A program made the position numbers and the translations under genes. A DNA stretch of 64,000 nucleotides, taken from positions 540,772 through 604,771 of the forward strand of contig VXAA01001497.1 of NCBI GenBank assembly GCA_013399115.1, given 5' to 3'. This stretch comes from Anseranas semipalmata (taxonomy: Eukaryota > Chordata > Aves > Anseriformes > Anseranatidae). The first letter of the stretch is position 1. Every line of letters begins with the position of its first letter. Of this stretch, positions 11,759 through 26,418 are shown one piece after another. The notes beneath the pieces were generated by a model. That model saw only the letters and a list, made by a program, of their open reading frames with translations. It had not been told where the DNA came from and did not search any database.

Positions 11759-14700
11759 ACCACTATCTAATTTCATTTGAAAGAACTTGAAAAATGAAAA
11801 CAGGTATTAAAAAAGCAAAACATTTTAACTTGGAAGCCTTCAATTTTCTCCTGGAATAGGAAATTATTCCCCCACAGTAACTGTGATCCCTCTTAACACC
11901 CACCCTACAGCTCAGGTCTGAGCTCTGGTCCAGCTCTTCCCTCCCTCCCATGCATGCCCCATCTTCCTTTACATCCCCGTGATAAGCCAGTGATGACAAG
12001 ATTATGTACCATCCCTTGTATAAGGATCTTCACATAAAGGTCCATCTTTCCCCAAAACAAGTAGCTCTGCACTTAGAGAACACCAAGAAAAGAAAGAAAA
12101 GGTGACAGAGATAACTGACCCTCTCCCTCTACCCAACCTCCTTGAAGAGTCAGACAGACACAAAAGTGTATGAACACCACATATGGTGGTTATATTTCTG
12201 ACTCTACAAAGGGCAGTAAGTATCTTGGGATACCAAAATACACATTTTTCAAATGGCACTACATCTCACTTGACTGCGGATAATTGTGTTGCACATATTT
12301 CACCTCAATAAATGTTTTGTAAAACCTGCAAATGCTCTAATCAAATTAGTAGGACAGCAGGAACATCTCACAGAATTTAATGCCTGTTGATGGGGGTCAA
12401 AATACTGCACCGTTGCTCCTATTTCACCACTCCAGTGCACAGTCTAATTCCAAGCTGGAACAAAACAATGTCAGACAGGAAATTTATGTTCATAAATAGC
12501 CAAGGAATAATATCCTAAACACTACCACCCTGTCTGCAGAAAATTGCTTCCTGGGCAATATCATCCTCGCAGAATAATTCTCCAGTGTTCCCTCTCACTA
12601 CCTTACTTTTTGTGATTATCAACACCTCACATGCAAGAGCTGTCTGCCCAGGGTCTCACAAATGGACGTTGCATTACAGATACAACAGAAAAAAGAAACA
12701 AGTTTAGCCAAATCAATAAAAACTTGAAGGTAAGAAAAAAATTAATCGCAGAAGCAACTTCATTAAGATGAATTTTGCTCTCTGCTTTCTGATGTCAATT
12801 GGAGCAACTTCATTCCCACAAGGGGTTTCTCTGCACAGGGCTGGTACAACAGAGAAGAAACAGGGTGGACTTAACTATGGATGAGCAATGAATAAGATTT
12901 AGTTCCTGCCACTGAAATAGTTTTCAATGGTGTGATTGTGCAAACATTTCTACTGGATTTCGGACTTCTCCCCAAGAGTTTTGGTAATTAGCTTGCTAAG
13001 CCATGCCGTGCCGTGCTTCATGGCTGCAGTTGTCCAGTGCTCTGCCAATAGGATTCATTCCCAGCTCTGCCACTAGGTATTTTCATCCACTCGCTCTAAC
13101 AGGGGTAAGTAGCTTCACCCGTGAATTTTATAGCCTGATTTGCAATGGTTCCATGGAAGAAAAAGCTGGAAATTTGTGCAAACTGTTAGAAAAGGTTTAA
13201 TAGCAAAACATTACAGTTAGCTTATTAAATAGAAGACTGTGACTGAAGACAATCGCACAGCTTCTGTTGTCTAGGCAATTAACAATATCGTATACTGGGA
13301 CTTACTTGCAATAGATTTAAGATTTTAAATATTTACAAAGCATTCCCCCTTTACTTACATGCCCAGACCTCATCAGTTTTTATTGCTATTCTTTATTACT
13401 TGTTAAGCACCGTCCCTGCACTCGGTGTCTTTAGGATCCTTCCTAGCAGAGTGAAGGAAGCATTTGAGTTGTAAGGAGTGTAAAGGGGTGTCTTCATTCA
13501 GGCTATGAGACACAGAGAGCCTCTGACCTCTCCGCCCCTTCAGCATGGCTCTTGCTGCTTAATAAGAGGAGGCAGGACCTTCCCAAACCCTGGCCCAGCC
13601 CCATGCTCCTAGAAGGGACAGGGGACCACACTGTGCAGACTCCTCACCATCAACAGGGCAGCAGATGGGGACGTGGCTCCCCTCTGACCTGGCAGTGGAC
13701 AGCCCTTCTGCACTCTCCTTGCAAGCATGTCCTGGTAAGTGCAGGCTTGCCAGATGTTGAAAACAGCCACGTGGGTGGCTTCAGAGGTTTATTCATTGAG
13801 TTTATCTCTATACAGTTAAGACATTTGATTGGTATTCAAAAGTTTTCTGATTTCTTGGCCATTTTACTAGACATGTCAGAAATCATTTCCAACCCAACAG
13901 TCAGCTTGTTGAATTTATATCCCAAGAGAAGAGAGGTTTGGGGACTTCTGTAAACCCAGGTGTCCAGTCCAAGGCTGAAGAACCAAACTTAATTTCCTTA
14001 AATCAAACAATCAGGCATCAATAGAGCTTTTAGATTTGAGACAAGCAGGACTATTAGAACCTTTGAAAATGTTTGATTTTTACTGTTAAATGTATTCACA
14101 GAACACATTTGAACCCTTAATAACCCTTTATTCTTGAAACAGCTTCAGGCAGTGCCATAGAAGCTTTATTTCTTCCAGCAGGAGTAGGAGACTCCATCAG
14201 CAAATGCTGCAGGGACAGGGAGCACTGTGGTCCTTTGTGGGCAGTGCCAAATGGGAAAGCAGAGTTGGTGGCAGTGCAGAGCCATTGGTAAAGGAGCCAG
14301 TGGTGAACAGTCAAGCAGGCAGTAGGAGGATTGCTGTAGAAAGAATATTTGCTTCCTTGACATAGGGGCAGAGCTCACTTACAGCTTACTGTATGCCTTG
14401 CACCTACAGATGTAAACGAGACCTAAAATGGTGTAAATAACCCGCTGAGATCAGTTTTCTTTTTCCCCCTGCATTCTTGCAGCTGCTATTTTTCTTATTG
14501 TTCCACGTGAAGCCCTTAATTCTTGAGGCACTAATTGAAGGGGAAAAAAAAATATCAAAAACCTAATCACTCCAAACAGATGGATGTCACAATAATTTAA
14601 CTAGTACTTAGAGTACTCATTCTCTGACAGTCTGTCACACACCAGTAAAGGATACACACCTGATTGCAATAGACTGAAAAATGCAAACCTGAAATTTTCC

Positions 14701-14863
14701 TTTGACACAAGCAATTCCCTAGGTTTTTCAGTTTCTCAGCACAACAGAAAGGGAAATAACAGTCCTGTATTACATCTTCAGCAGATGATTAAGCTATCTG
14801 CTTTGTCACATCCTGGATACAGTACATCTGTGATGTTCTTTTTTGGTCTTATATTGACAAATG

Positions 14864-14894
14864 CAAAAAAAAAAACAAACAAAAAAATAAACAC
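14864..14894. repeat. A-rich low-complexity tract
   Basis: An A11 run is followed by CAAAC and AAATAAA units. It is plain low-complexity sequence. Confidence 0.85.
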
Positions 14895-17800
14895 AGGAGG
14901 GACAGACCATCTCTTTCTCCTTCCATATTTTATTCTTCTAGAGTACCCATCTTAAGGCTCCTCCAAAGACTATTTCTTTGTCTCCATCTGCTTCTGCTCC
15001 CCTTGACAATGCCTGATCTTCTTCCCTCCCCGCTCTACATATGCCTCACCTTGGCTTCAAGAAAAGTCTTCAGCTTACAGCCTACCCTATGCTCCCCTGT
15101 CAAGCAGCAGAGCCTGCTCTTTTTCCCTTCCTTACCTCTTCCCCCCACAACAGTTTCCTCAGAAAAAAAATCTGTCTTCAAGCTGCTGCTATTTATTAGG
15201 ACTACCAGACCTGCCTCTTTGCTTTGCAGCCAGAGGAGACAGCATCTCTGAGTAGTCATTGGAGAAGATGCTGGAGACAATCCTGTCTGCCAAACTGCAT
15301 CTGTGAGACTGCCCCAGGCACAAAACAAAAGACATTTCTTGTAGGTCTGGAGGGACAACAGACTGGATAATAAGAGTCTGACTCAATGCATTTGCCACAA
15401 GCCTTATAAAAATAGCTGCATCAAACACCTGACTTGTGTGAATGCTTTCCTAAGATCTATTGCTTGCAAATGACTTTTCAAATAGTGTTTTAGGTGTACA
15501 CTTTCTCAAAAAGCAGCTGTAGTGTCTATTCCGAGGAACTTATGTAAGAGACCTACCTACACCTGGCTACTAGTTTGTGACCTCAAAATCCTCCTGAATG
15601 CCCTTGAGCAAACAATCCCACTCAAATGAATGACTTTTTAGCTTCAAATACCAGAGGACTTGCAGACTTCTCCACAAAATATTCAGCATATTGGATATAC
15701 TACAATAAAGTTTTACTATCTCCAGTTAAAGTGTTTTCAAAATGTCCTATATCTACACATTGTATTTTTATTCATCTCTTTCTATAGTGTGACCATTAAA
15801 ACATAATTCAGCTTCAAAAAAAGTTTGATGTTTCCCTGAAAAGGACTGACATTAACAAATAATTATGACAACTATCCCACTGTTCCCTCTGTTATATGCA
15901 TTCTTGCTGTCATTGCCATATGTACTTCTGCCTTTGTCATCAGGCTACCCTAAAACTCTCATGCTTGTTTCAGTGCAGTTCAATAAAAGCATCTCTGAAC
16001 AGGTATCACCTCTGACCAACCAGTGCAAAAGCAGCTCTTGCAAGGTTCTGCTTCTCTAAAGTGTCAAAAGATATTCCCAGGTCTCAGTCACTACAGATCT
16101 TCAACTCACCTATGGTCAAAGACTCATATAGCCATATGGTTTTCATTATCTATACTCTCAAAAAGATATATATACACACATTCATACCTGTCCTCCCATA
16201 TACCCATTTTTGATGGAGCACCTCTGTGACCCATGAACTTTCCCATTCTTGGCTTCACATATAATACAGATTGCAGCAATTCTTCCTCTCATTTTCCAGC
16301 ACTGAAACAAACTGCAACACTAGGGTTTGTCTACCTCTCTGTTCATGAACACCACATAGGAATCTACTAAAAAAAAAAAAAAAAAGAGGTCTGTTTCTGA
16401 GGTGCTGCATAAATTAGATTGTAATCATCTCCATATTTGAAGACAATATATGTAGAACAGAACAACAGTGGATGAAACAAAACATAGCTGGCCAAGTGCT
16501 AACCTGAATAGCACTAATGCCAGCGATACATCGGAAAATGTTCAAAAGCACTTTGTTGTTGCTCAAGTGTCACTTTTGTGTTGTGGCAAGGATCAATAAG
16601 TGCTCCAAACCACTTGACAGCTACACAGAACAGATTAGCATGGAAGTTAGTTTCACTTGAAGGAAGACCACAGAAGAATAATTTGTGCTGGGGACTCATG
16701 TACTTTCAAGTTCTGGAACTAGAGCCTGAACATAGAATAAAAAGTAGAAAAGCACTCTCCTTCAATAGAGAATAGAAATTTCATTAAGCTTGAGGAATTT
16801 CATATTTGACCTACAGCTAACGTGAGCTGGCTGAGAGCTAACAGGTGCATAAATTAAACCTGTTGTAACACCATATTAATACAGCAACAGTGATGCCAGT
16901 ACCCGAACTACCTTGGCAATTCCCATAGTCCTTCACTATGACATCTCTAATTGTCTAATTAGCAAGAAATGTGCAATGTGGCCTGTTGGATTCTCAGAAG
17001 CAGAATTACATGCAGACTTAGAACACAATTGATCAGCTTGGAAAATATCACCGTCTTTTTAGAATTTCCTTTTCTAAGGCTTATTTTCCAAACAAACAAA
17101 AAAAAAACTATGATTTTTTTTTAAGAGCCTACAGAGTCTGACTACAAGCATTTAAAAAAAAAAAGCGGAAATCAAGCAAAAATGCTTTAGTTAACTAGCA
17201 CTAATTTGGGAAGAAAATTTCATTTCAAAATGTTATTTCAACTTTTTAATCCCCGTTTCAAGTAAGGAATTTAAGTGATTGGGCAACATATAAAAATCTT
17301 CAAGTCTGATCTGTGTCAATCTTTTCTGCCAGTAATCATCATCAGTTTAGTGACATGTAGGGGAACATTTCTGCCTTGAAAAGTTGACAATCTCAGAACT
17401 GCAAAAAGCATAGTAATGATTAAATTTTTTTCTCAGTAGGAACACCAGACTATCCGTGACACTCTCATAGGCATCAAAAGCTACTACTTCAGACATTAAG
17501 TTAAGCACCTGTCTTCCAGACATGCTAAATATTCATTCTCCACTTTTGGTAGCTTCAGTGGAGAGAGGAGCCAATTCTTTACAGCTAGCCTTCCAATTTC
17601 CAGCTGAGTTCCACCAACTTTCAGCCCACACTACATAAGATCCTTCCATCTATTGGGCCAGCTGTGACATTTAGCAAGTGTCCCTATTTAAGGGAAGGGA
17701 ACCACAGGCTATTTCCAACTTCAAGGGAAGCAAACTCCTACCTTCCCCTTCCAACACAGGCTACTGGACACTAATATGAAGTTTTCAAACATTTTAAACA

Positions 17801-18245
17801 TTGGAAACTGAGGGGTGCGCTTCCATTACTACTACCTGGTAACAGTCCAGACTGAATAACATATGACTGCATTAGTAAGTACAAAATTTCTGCTAGTAGT
17901 TCTACAACACACAAAAATTCCATATATATAACGAAACTGGTACCTATAGTACACCATTTAGAGGCAGACATCTTCTATAATACTGTGGTTTGATCATGCT
18001 TTTAACTTACTATTAATTCACCCTCTAAGGGAGAGTCATTTGAAAGAACCCAAAAATATCCATTAGAAGAACATAAACACGTTATCTGTTAGTCACCAGG
18101 CCAGGGCACACAAAATTTAAATGCACTGAAGCAGCATCTAATACTTTCCTCCTAAATTTTCACCCATCCTTTAATTAAAGCAAAAATAATAGGAAGTGAG
18201 GAAAAATGGAGGAAAGAAAATGAAGACTTTTTTCCCTCCCCCCCC
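14895..18245. other. Unique non-coding DNA
   Basis: No gene is recognisable. Overlapping ORFs around 15003-15428 on both strands lie in C/T-rich sequence that depletes stop codons and have no domain. There is an A17 run at 16369 and a short C8 run at 18238-18245. Confidence 0.75.
16369..16385 (+). repeat. A17 homopolymer
   Basis: This is a pure A run with no recognisable retroposon upstream. Confidence 0.9.
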
Positions 18246-21200
18246 TTGACAGACTATTTTGAATGTGTGTACATTCTGCCTTTCAGAAGATATTAATTTT
18301 GGAATACATACTTTCATGCTTCCTGGGTCAGTTACTTACATTAGAATAGTTCGTCAGGTTTTTCTCTTTTTAATGGAAGGATCAACACTACCAAAGAGTC
18401 CCACTAGAACTCAAACGCATCAGAAATTATTAAACTATATTCAGAAAGGGTAGAAATTGCAAATGAAAAAACGTGGAGAGAAATCTAGTCCTCTGAGTGT
18501 GCAAATATGTGCTGGTTCCTATCCCTTTCCCAACTGTGACATTTCACTCTCACTGGCAGAGAAACACTAAATGCTTCTATGATAAGTGAAGAAAATTTGT
18601 TACCTTCTGGGGAAAAAGTTCCCTTTATTTTAACATTTGGCCATCAGACTTCGGTTTTGGAAAATATATGGTATGGTATATATAGTACTTCTCCCTGCTG
18701 GGTAGTATTTTAGTGCAGCTCTAGCATCTTAAGTATTTAAGCAATGTAGGTATCATACTGTTTTGTGTATGTTTTCACAGCAGATTCTTTGTTATCCAAG
18801 ACAAATTTTCACAGAAAGAGACAGCTGTAAAAGCATACACACAGAAAACAAGCGCAAGAAAGAGTCCAGCAGACTTTAGCATGTGCTCTGTTGTTTCTGT
18901 CAACTCTTGTACATATTGCAGATCAATACAACCACTTACCTGCTATAAAGCGAATACTGTCTATTAATATTACAGTCCCACACCCACGTGCATAAGCTAA
19001 GACCTTTCCCTCCTCATGCCCCTACCAGCTTGGCCCTCCCTGAGGGGATTGAATAATAGGACATATTGCCTTTGGCAGTTGGGAGATCTGATTTTCACAT
19101 GAAAAATCATCACTGTGTCACTAAATAATTCTCAGGCCCTCTCCCAGGCTAAGTCCTTCAGATACACTATGGCAGCTGGGGGCTCTTCCCTTGTATGGGT
19201 GCAAATATCATTGTGGATTATGCTGGCTCTTGAAGAGCTCTCCCAAACTTTTCATCCCAGACCTTGTACATAGTCACTCCAGCTCTCTGCCTGCAAGCTA
19301 AAGCTTCTCCAGATTTTCATAAGAGCAGGACTGCCTGGCAGCTCTGAAATTCAGCCCCAAAGCCCACAACCTCCTTCTTGACTCTAAAGAACACTCCAGA
19401 TTCAAAAGCTTACGGTACCGCACCTTCTCAGTTAGAGGTCTTCAAAAGCCTTCTCAATAACGAGCTAGGGGTTCCCTTCCCCTCTTCAGAGCCTCATGCC
19501 CATTTTCCTTGAACATTTGGGTGTTCAAAACATCCCAAGCCCAAAAGCCTCGGAAGTGGCAGTCCTCCTTACTCTAATAGTAATGGCATTAATAAGAAGA
19601 CTAAGGAGACTTTATCTATACAGCAGCCTATCTGAATACACACAAAATGATCTCCCACGAAAACATACATGTCAGAGTGCACAAGGCCACTTGTTTCTTT
19701 GAGCAAAACAAGGCTGGTAGGAAAACTAAGAAAGCAGAGCTTTAACCCAACAAATTTCATATTCCAGATGAGACCCATTAAGGGCTTGTGATGTAGGAAA
19801 AGACATAGAAACGACATGGTAACGAAGTTGGTCATAAATGGGGAACTTGCTAAGGAAGTCTCTTCAAAACTACCATATAGCTTCCTTTCCACAAACCACA
19901 TGAAGTTAAAGGCAACAGGCACATTAAAGTAGAATGGCTTTGAACTTAAAAAAGCAGATTGATAGATCAGAAGCCAAGCACAACTCAGTCATTTCTGCAC
20001 ACAACATGGGTTGAGATTTGCGGTTTAGGTGAGGATTTGGGAACTTTGTTTAAAACTACCATAGAATTCCTCAAGTAGTGGAGTACTTGCTTGTAAAAGA
20101 ACATATGAATTCTCTGAAGATTAAGGAAGAAGAATTTATCAACGAGATGAAGGGTTAATATTAGTCTTTTCAATTCAGTTAAAAAGAATCATATTTCTTT
20201 AAGGTCTCAATTCTATGAAAGAACATCAAACATGTCATTATAAGCACCCCTGCATGCATCTCTTATACAATGGAATACAGTTAAGATTCCCGAGATGAAG
20301 TTTTATTTTCCTTCAAATTCAAACCATCCTCTTACTTCCACATCTATATGGTATTCTTTTATATTACAAGTACAGTAAACCCTTCAATAGAAAATTAATA
20401 CCATAAACTGCACTGGCCATGTCCCCAGACATTTTGACTTCTAAACACTTGGTCTGAGACTGTCAAAGCACCCAAAGAGACATGGTTGTTTATCTTCTGT
20501 TACAGGAGAATGGACATTTTCTAGTAGCTTTGAAAAACCCCGAAAATCAACTCAATCATTGCATTAATACTAATTTCCTTATTATTGAAATACTGGTCAA
20601 CCTTTGTGCATTCATCCTCAAGAAAATGCAAACATTTTGTTGCATTCTGGTTCTTCAGAAAAAAAAATTAAGTTTGTCACTGATGTACACAAACAGCAGA
20701 TGGAAGTTAAAGGGTACACATTTAGATACATGGTATATATCAGTGTCTCTTACACCAACTTAATGATCTATTAATATTTAATGGCTTGAGACCATTTTCC
20801 AGCATGATTTGTTTTTTATAGCTTGTATTTGCAAACAGTACTTTGAACATTAAACTGCCTCATGCACATTCCTTTGCCTCTTCCCATACAAGAAGCATAT
20901 CTTTATTGGCTACAGTGTGCAATTAAACCCCATACCTCTAGCTAATCAGGCAGTTGCCACGGTTCCCTAAATGAATCCTTATTTGTAAACTACTCTTCAC
21001 TAATTTTAGTTCTGCATACAAATGAGCTGATTATACTCACTTTGGCCACACTGTATTCTCTCTACAACAAAGCTGTAGAGTACTTGCTTACACTTTGTCT
21101 ATGACACTGTACATACCATGCTTGTTTTTTCAATCTTGACATAAATGGGTAACATCCTACATTGCTGCAGGATGTAGTAAGTGACAAAGTATATGTCACA

Positions 21201-23444
21201 AAACTGTACTCATGATGGGCATCAACCTACCTGCAAATGAGTAAAAGTTCTGCCACTTATGTGACATTTCCTGTGCAGGATCAGACCTCAAATGACTCCA
21301 GTGGGTGCAGGCCTCGCCATTGCTTCATCTTTTTTAACTGACCTTCAGAGGCAAGTGACAGCCATGTATCCCCTATGCAATCCCCAAGAAGTGTATCCTT
21401 TTCTAAAAATGTGTATTCTTTATTATTTTCCCTACAGTACAGGACAGCATAGTTCTTGCTCTCTCCTTCATGCTAGAATCAAGATAACTCCATGGGCTGC
21501 AGCAGATGTAGTCAGAAAGCAAGTACAGATTCATGTACCTTGTATGGAAACCTCATCAGGAACTCATAAACTGCTTAAATAAGAATTGAGATGATAATGT
21601 TCGCTGGTATGCAACCTGCTTCCTGAGCTACAGAAATGGTGCCACAATCCTCTGTTTTTCCTGAAGGCATACCACTGCTGAGGTCACATGTCACAGCTGA
21701 AAAGCTTATGGTATTCCTTTCATTTCACTTAGAGGCATGCTATGCAATGCAGCAACCCTAACTGTAAAATACCATCACAGATCCCATATGTTGATCAAGC
21801 ATATAGTGTTACTGGGCTATTCACAATTGCAGCAGTCACGAAAAGGCTAAGAAGCTGGCAGAGGGAAAAATATCCACGTGTCTATACTTTTTAGGTCACA
21901 CGTATGGTGGATTAGCTGCGTTTGGCATATGAACTTTCAGCAGAGGATTGCTTATTTCACACTTGCAGTTATGTTAAGCACACTTGTTTCGTATGCCTAG
22001 TAAAGAATTGTCTAAAAATCCTCTGATTAGGTAGCCAAGTTGAGACACACAGGAAACCAGAGAGCTTATACAGAAGACTTTATATCGAGTGCTCAGGTTA
22101 AACACAGGTCACATATAAGCTAAGAACAGAGACAAAGAACAACTGCACAGCCAGATCTCTCTGTAGAACTACATAGAAAGTCCCAAGCTTTCTGGCAGAA
22201 GTCAGTGATTAAACTCCTGTTAGCATCAGTGATGCTGTAGATGTGTTTGTGCAACACCTAAGCTTATGTATCCAAAGCACCCAACAGGGAACACTGTACT
22301 GCTATGAGTAAATCCTGGCACAAATCTCCACAGAAGTCAGCCCTTAGTCAACTCATTTATCCAGGGTAACAGAATAGGGTAACTTGGACTATTAAATAAT
22401 AAATAATAATAATAATAATAAAACACTGACAGCACAAAACAGCAATAACAGCAGATGAAGCCTCAAGTACAGGCAGACGCAGTAGTCCTGATGCATGCTG
22501 CATTTCACAGCTAGCAACACCACACTCCAGCTGGCACTCCTGGGTAAGGCTTAATTAACTCACAACCTTAGAGGTAACAAAGTTGGCTAGTTATTTAGAC
22601 CCCATCACAGCTCCTCTGATTTCACGAGTTGCCTCCTTCCTATGCCAGTGCCACTTCCCAGGTGGGTTGCTGTTGCTGCACCCAAGTCCCCTCTGGGCAG
22701 GAGCAGGGGAAAGAAGGTGGCAAGGCGAGAAGAGCACCAGGTCTTGGGGGTAGGGAATGCTGCAAGGAGTTGCATGGGCAAGAAATCATACCTCAAATAT
22801 GTAACTCAAATCTGAACTTGGTTGTACAGCATGCCCTCTCCTGCAGCCTAAAGCAGAAGGAGCCAAAACCTTTTCATATGCCTGCTGTCAAAGGGACCGC
22901 TTACAAGGCCAAGATGAAAAAGATCTTTTCTTCTTTGCTCCCATGAAATTCAATTTAGAGTGGGAACACCTGCCAGCTTGACCTGTGCCACCTACAGATG
23001 CCCCATCCTCAAAAGTGGCTAGCCAGCTGGCAGGCAACCACTGGGAGAAATGCTAAAGCTTAAAGGTAGGGAAAAAGTCACAGGCAAAGGCAGGAAAAGG
23101 CTAGGAAGGAAAGCATGAGAAGAAAAGTAGGAAAGGCAGAGAGCATAAAGATGTGGAAAACATCTATTTTTGTAATCAGACAGTGCAGGTGCTGCAAGTG
23201 CCACATGGATAATTGCTATATGAAAAGTGGGTTAAATCTTACAATCCCTTAGATATGTTCACAGTTAGACATATGAAACTAAACTTTTTTTCAGAAAGCT
23301 CACTTTCCTTTAATACTGCCAACCAATGGTTGTTAATACAGCATATGAAAGCTTCAGAAAACTTGCACCCTCCCTTCACAGAAAATCTTCAGATAAAAAC
23401 ACTGACAGATCTACAGATCAAGCAGCAACCTGCCTTCTCAAATG
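18246..23444. other. Unique non-coding DNA
   Basis: No gene or transposon is identified. The only clear structure is the AAT repeat at 22393. A GC-richer patch at 22630-22780 gives ORFs on both strands (105 and 63 codons) without any recognisable product. Confidence 0.75.
22393..22423. repeat. AAT trinucleotide microsatellite
   Basis: About eight or nine AAT units occur, with one TAAAT interruption at the left end. Confidence 0.95.
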
Positions 23445-23462
23445 AAAAAAAAAAAAAAAAAA
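23445..23462 (+). repeat. A18 homopolymer
   Basis: A pure A run lies inside an open + frame (23213-23518). It shows that this ORF is low-complexity rather than a gene. Confidence 0.9.
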
Positions 23463-24285
23463 CCACCCTGCAGTCTACAATGAAAACCACTTCAGCGTCA
23501 CTGAATGTGTTCAGATGAAGCACAGCTCACTGAAGCATTCCTGGCTCTCAGAAGGACTTCCACCCTCCAGAAGAAGCAAGCCAAGTGAAAGACAGCAGCA
23601 TGCAAACCCTCAGATAGCAGGGAAGCGCAACCGATTGTCAACGCTCTTCGAAAGTGGCACCAGAGAAAAGCTGAGACTTTAAAGTGGCGCATATTCACAG
23701 ATTTCAACAACTCCCCTACATAACATAATTAAGAATCCTACTCCAACTATTAGAGAGAAAACTCCCCATCACCCAGCAGCAGCAGCCCTGAGAAGCAGCA
23801 TGCATTACCGATCCTTAGAAAGACATACACATGCTCCTTTAACCATAAGAAAAATCAAACACTTTATAATCCAAGTCAAGTTTCATCTAAGCCATTCTTA
23901 AGCATGTTGTATTGAATTTAACCTTCAAATCTCAACTACCTCCAAGTTCTTTCAGAGAAAAAGGAGACTCACAGATAACTAAATATTGTTACACTATTAA
24001 CAAATGCATACTACTAGTTATGTTTCTATAATGGTAGAAATTATTTATGAAGGAATCTTGTGGAGACTACACATGCTCATTTTCAAGCTTAGGAAACATT
24101 CATGGAAGGAAGGTCAAAAACATCTCATGTTTCAATTAAATTTGCACAATCTTCCAGCTACTGCTGCTTCACTTCATAATCTGCGCTACAACTCAAAAAT
24201 TATGAAGAGTATAAAGGTTAAATTTAAGAATACAAAAACGCATAGACACAATTACTTGGAAAAGTAATGGAAGACAATGTGAACT

Positions 24286-24328
24286 AAACAACAACAACAA
24301 AAAACAAACAAACAAAAAAAATAAACAA
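24286..24328. repeat. CAA/CAAA low-complexity tract
   Basis: Runs of ACA, CAAA and A7 form a simple A/C repeat. Confidence 0.85.
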
Positions 24329-24686
24329 AGGGTGCTCTTTTTATGGGGGAAAAAGAGGGGCCTGTGCTGCTCACTGCCAGCATGGTCACCTGCCTCCCAG
24401 ATCTGAATGCAGGCAAGGAAAGGCGAGTTGCCAGAAAGTCAGACACCCACTTTCACAAGTTGTTAAGCACCACACAGAGGTGGGGTGACAGACCCACAGA
24501 AGATCCTTCATTCGATGCTGCACTGTGGGACCCTGTGCTATCAGACACTGTGAACCACTCAGGGTGCCAAGTCATGTCAACTGGGTGTCTGCAAAATCTT
24601 TTTTTTTCCACCCTTCCCCTGCTTCAGAATACTCATGTGGGAAACAGTATACTCGTATTCCCAATCAGTATCTGCCCAATTGAGGG

Positions 24687-24701
24687 AAAAAAAAAAAAAA
24701 A
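24687..24701 (+). repeat. A15 homopolymer
   Basis: A pure A run is followed by a GAAAT stretch, with no element recognised. Confidence 0.85.
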
Positions 24702-26418
24702 GAAATATGGCTTCCTTAATCTATAGATTTAAACCTTGTGTTGGAAAGTTTCCCTCTTGGAAAATAGTTAATGAGCAGAGAAAGGAGTATAGCACCCCAG
24801 AATACTCTATAGCTTAGGTGTTAGGCTGGTTTCCTGGGCAGTAAGAGAACAAAAATTTGTTCAGATAGAAATGAAAACTCCAACTGAATGCAATTACTAA
24901 CCTTTAAGACTTTTTTTTTCCCCAGATAATTCAGCAAACTTAAGCTTCATATATAAAGTTATTATATTTTAAAGTAACAATCATTCTGATAGGAAAACTG
25001 AACATTCATATCAGAAGTGCAAGCTCCCCTATTCTTTTTGTTTCTAAAGTAGTTTTTTTTTTCCAGATAACCACATAAATTTGTGAAATAGGATTTTAAT
25101 ATTATGTGATAAAAGATATTTTGCCAATAATTTCCAGCTAGACCTACCCATAATCATTAACTATGATACAATAGGGAAATAAATGTAAGGTTAGAAATGT
25201 GTGAATGCAATGATGATTTCTCACTTTAAATTTACATTTGGGTATCACTGACTATGGCAGTAAGGAATGAGTTTAAGAAGCTTTAGACTGTATAACATAA
25301 TAAAAAGAGAGCCATGCTTTCCCATAAGTCTTAAGCATCCCAAATCTGATTTGTTTACAGGAACTCTAGATCAGATTATGAATGTCTTACAAACAAAATC
25401 CTACTTTTACTCTGTTGCCTTTTTTTTTTGTCAAAGAAATTCCCATGTCTCAGCATAGGAAAAGTACATACTACAAATCATAACGACAAATTGAATGAAA
25501 AAAAAAATCTAGATATCTTCCTGTATGATGGAAAAGGTATATAAAGTGATGTCAGTACATCAGTTAGAAATGAGGTGGGATAGCCATCTGAAAAGATTGC
25601 TACTAGAAACATGAAAGAGTAGCAATATAATGTAACCCTGTGATCTGATTTTGTCAATAAATGGTGTTGTCCCTGAAGAAGAAGAAGAAAAAAATTATCT
25701 GTAAGGCTGGGCAACTAGGAGTGATACATAAATTTTCAGTTTTTTTTTTTCACGTAGGTGCCTTGTAATTGATGCTTCAATAGTTTATATATTTAGCAAT
25801 AGTTTGTTTCTATTTATTGAAAATGAATCTTTAATAATGTAGAACACAGTCTTATTTATGACTTCAGTACTGTATAACACAGCTGAAAATAAGTTAGCAA
25901 TTTATATTTGGAGTTAAAAAAGCACCAGTGAGATTCTTCTGATAAATTCAATTACTACAATTTAAAAGCAAACAAACCCACCCTCATCAGTTCTCTAGAT
26001 GGATTTCTTTCACTTTTCTCAGAAACATGGCTAATGGCCAGTAGCAGTGGCAGGACCCTGAACAAAGCAGACCACAAAGCTGGTTTTATATGGTCATTCA
26101 TAAACCCCTTACAGTGATTAGTTTTATCGAAGACTAATTTTACCTTCACCCTCACTCAAACATCTGGCTTTAGCAGATTACTGTTTTTGGCAACAATACT
26201 TGTTCACATTCTAAACAATTTAGCCTTTGCCACCTACAAATATCTTTTATATCACATAAAGAAAAAATATGTTTAGCTCTAAATAATTAATTGGATACCG
26301 GAATTAGCACTTCATATGAAATATTTAATAGGTGCCACAGAGCAACCATGACAAGTACTGTGTTCAGTCTTACATACAAATTCACAAACAGAAGCCATGA
26401 TTTTCTTTTTCTCTTCAG

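Larger units (their letters stand above)
10521..14863. other. Unique non-coding DNA with simple repeats
   Basis: No gene is supported. The block holds the CA microsatellite at 11261 and a CAAA repeat at 11731. The interval 13500-13760 is GC-richer and lies in an open + frame of 133 codons (13552-13953), with a donor-like GTAAGTGC near 13735. No acceptor or protein family supports an exon there. Confidence 0.7.
23463..26418. other. Unique non-coding DNA
   Basis: No gene is supported up to the candidate exon. The stretch holds A/C-rich tracts at 24286-24328 and an A15 run at 24687-24701. A strong acceptor-like sequence ending at about 24629 has no downstream donor. Confidence 0.7.

Noticed and set aside
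13552..13953. 133-codon + ORF with an internal GTAAGTGC donor-like site as an exon
   Set aside because: There is no acceptor upstream, the GC-rich start explains the open frame, and no protein similarity is recognised.
24630..24726. Strong acceptor (CCACCCTTCCCCTGCTTCAG) opening a + frame
   Set aside because: The frame runs straight into an A15 homopolymer and there is no donor. It is most likely a decoy site.
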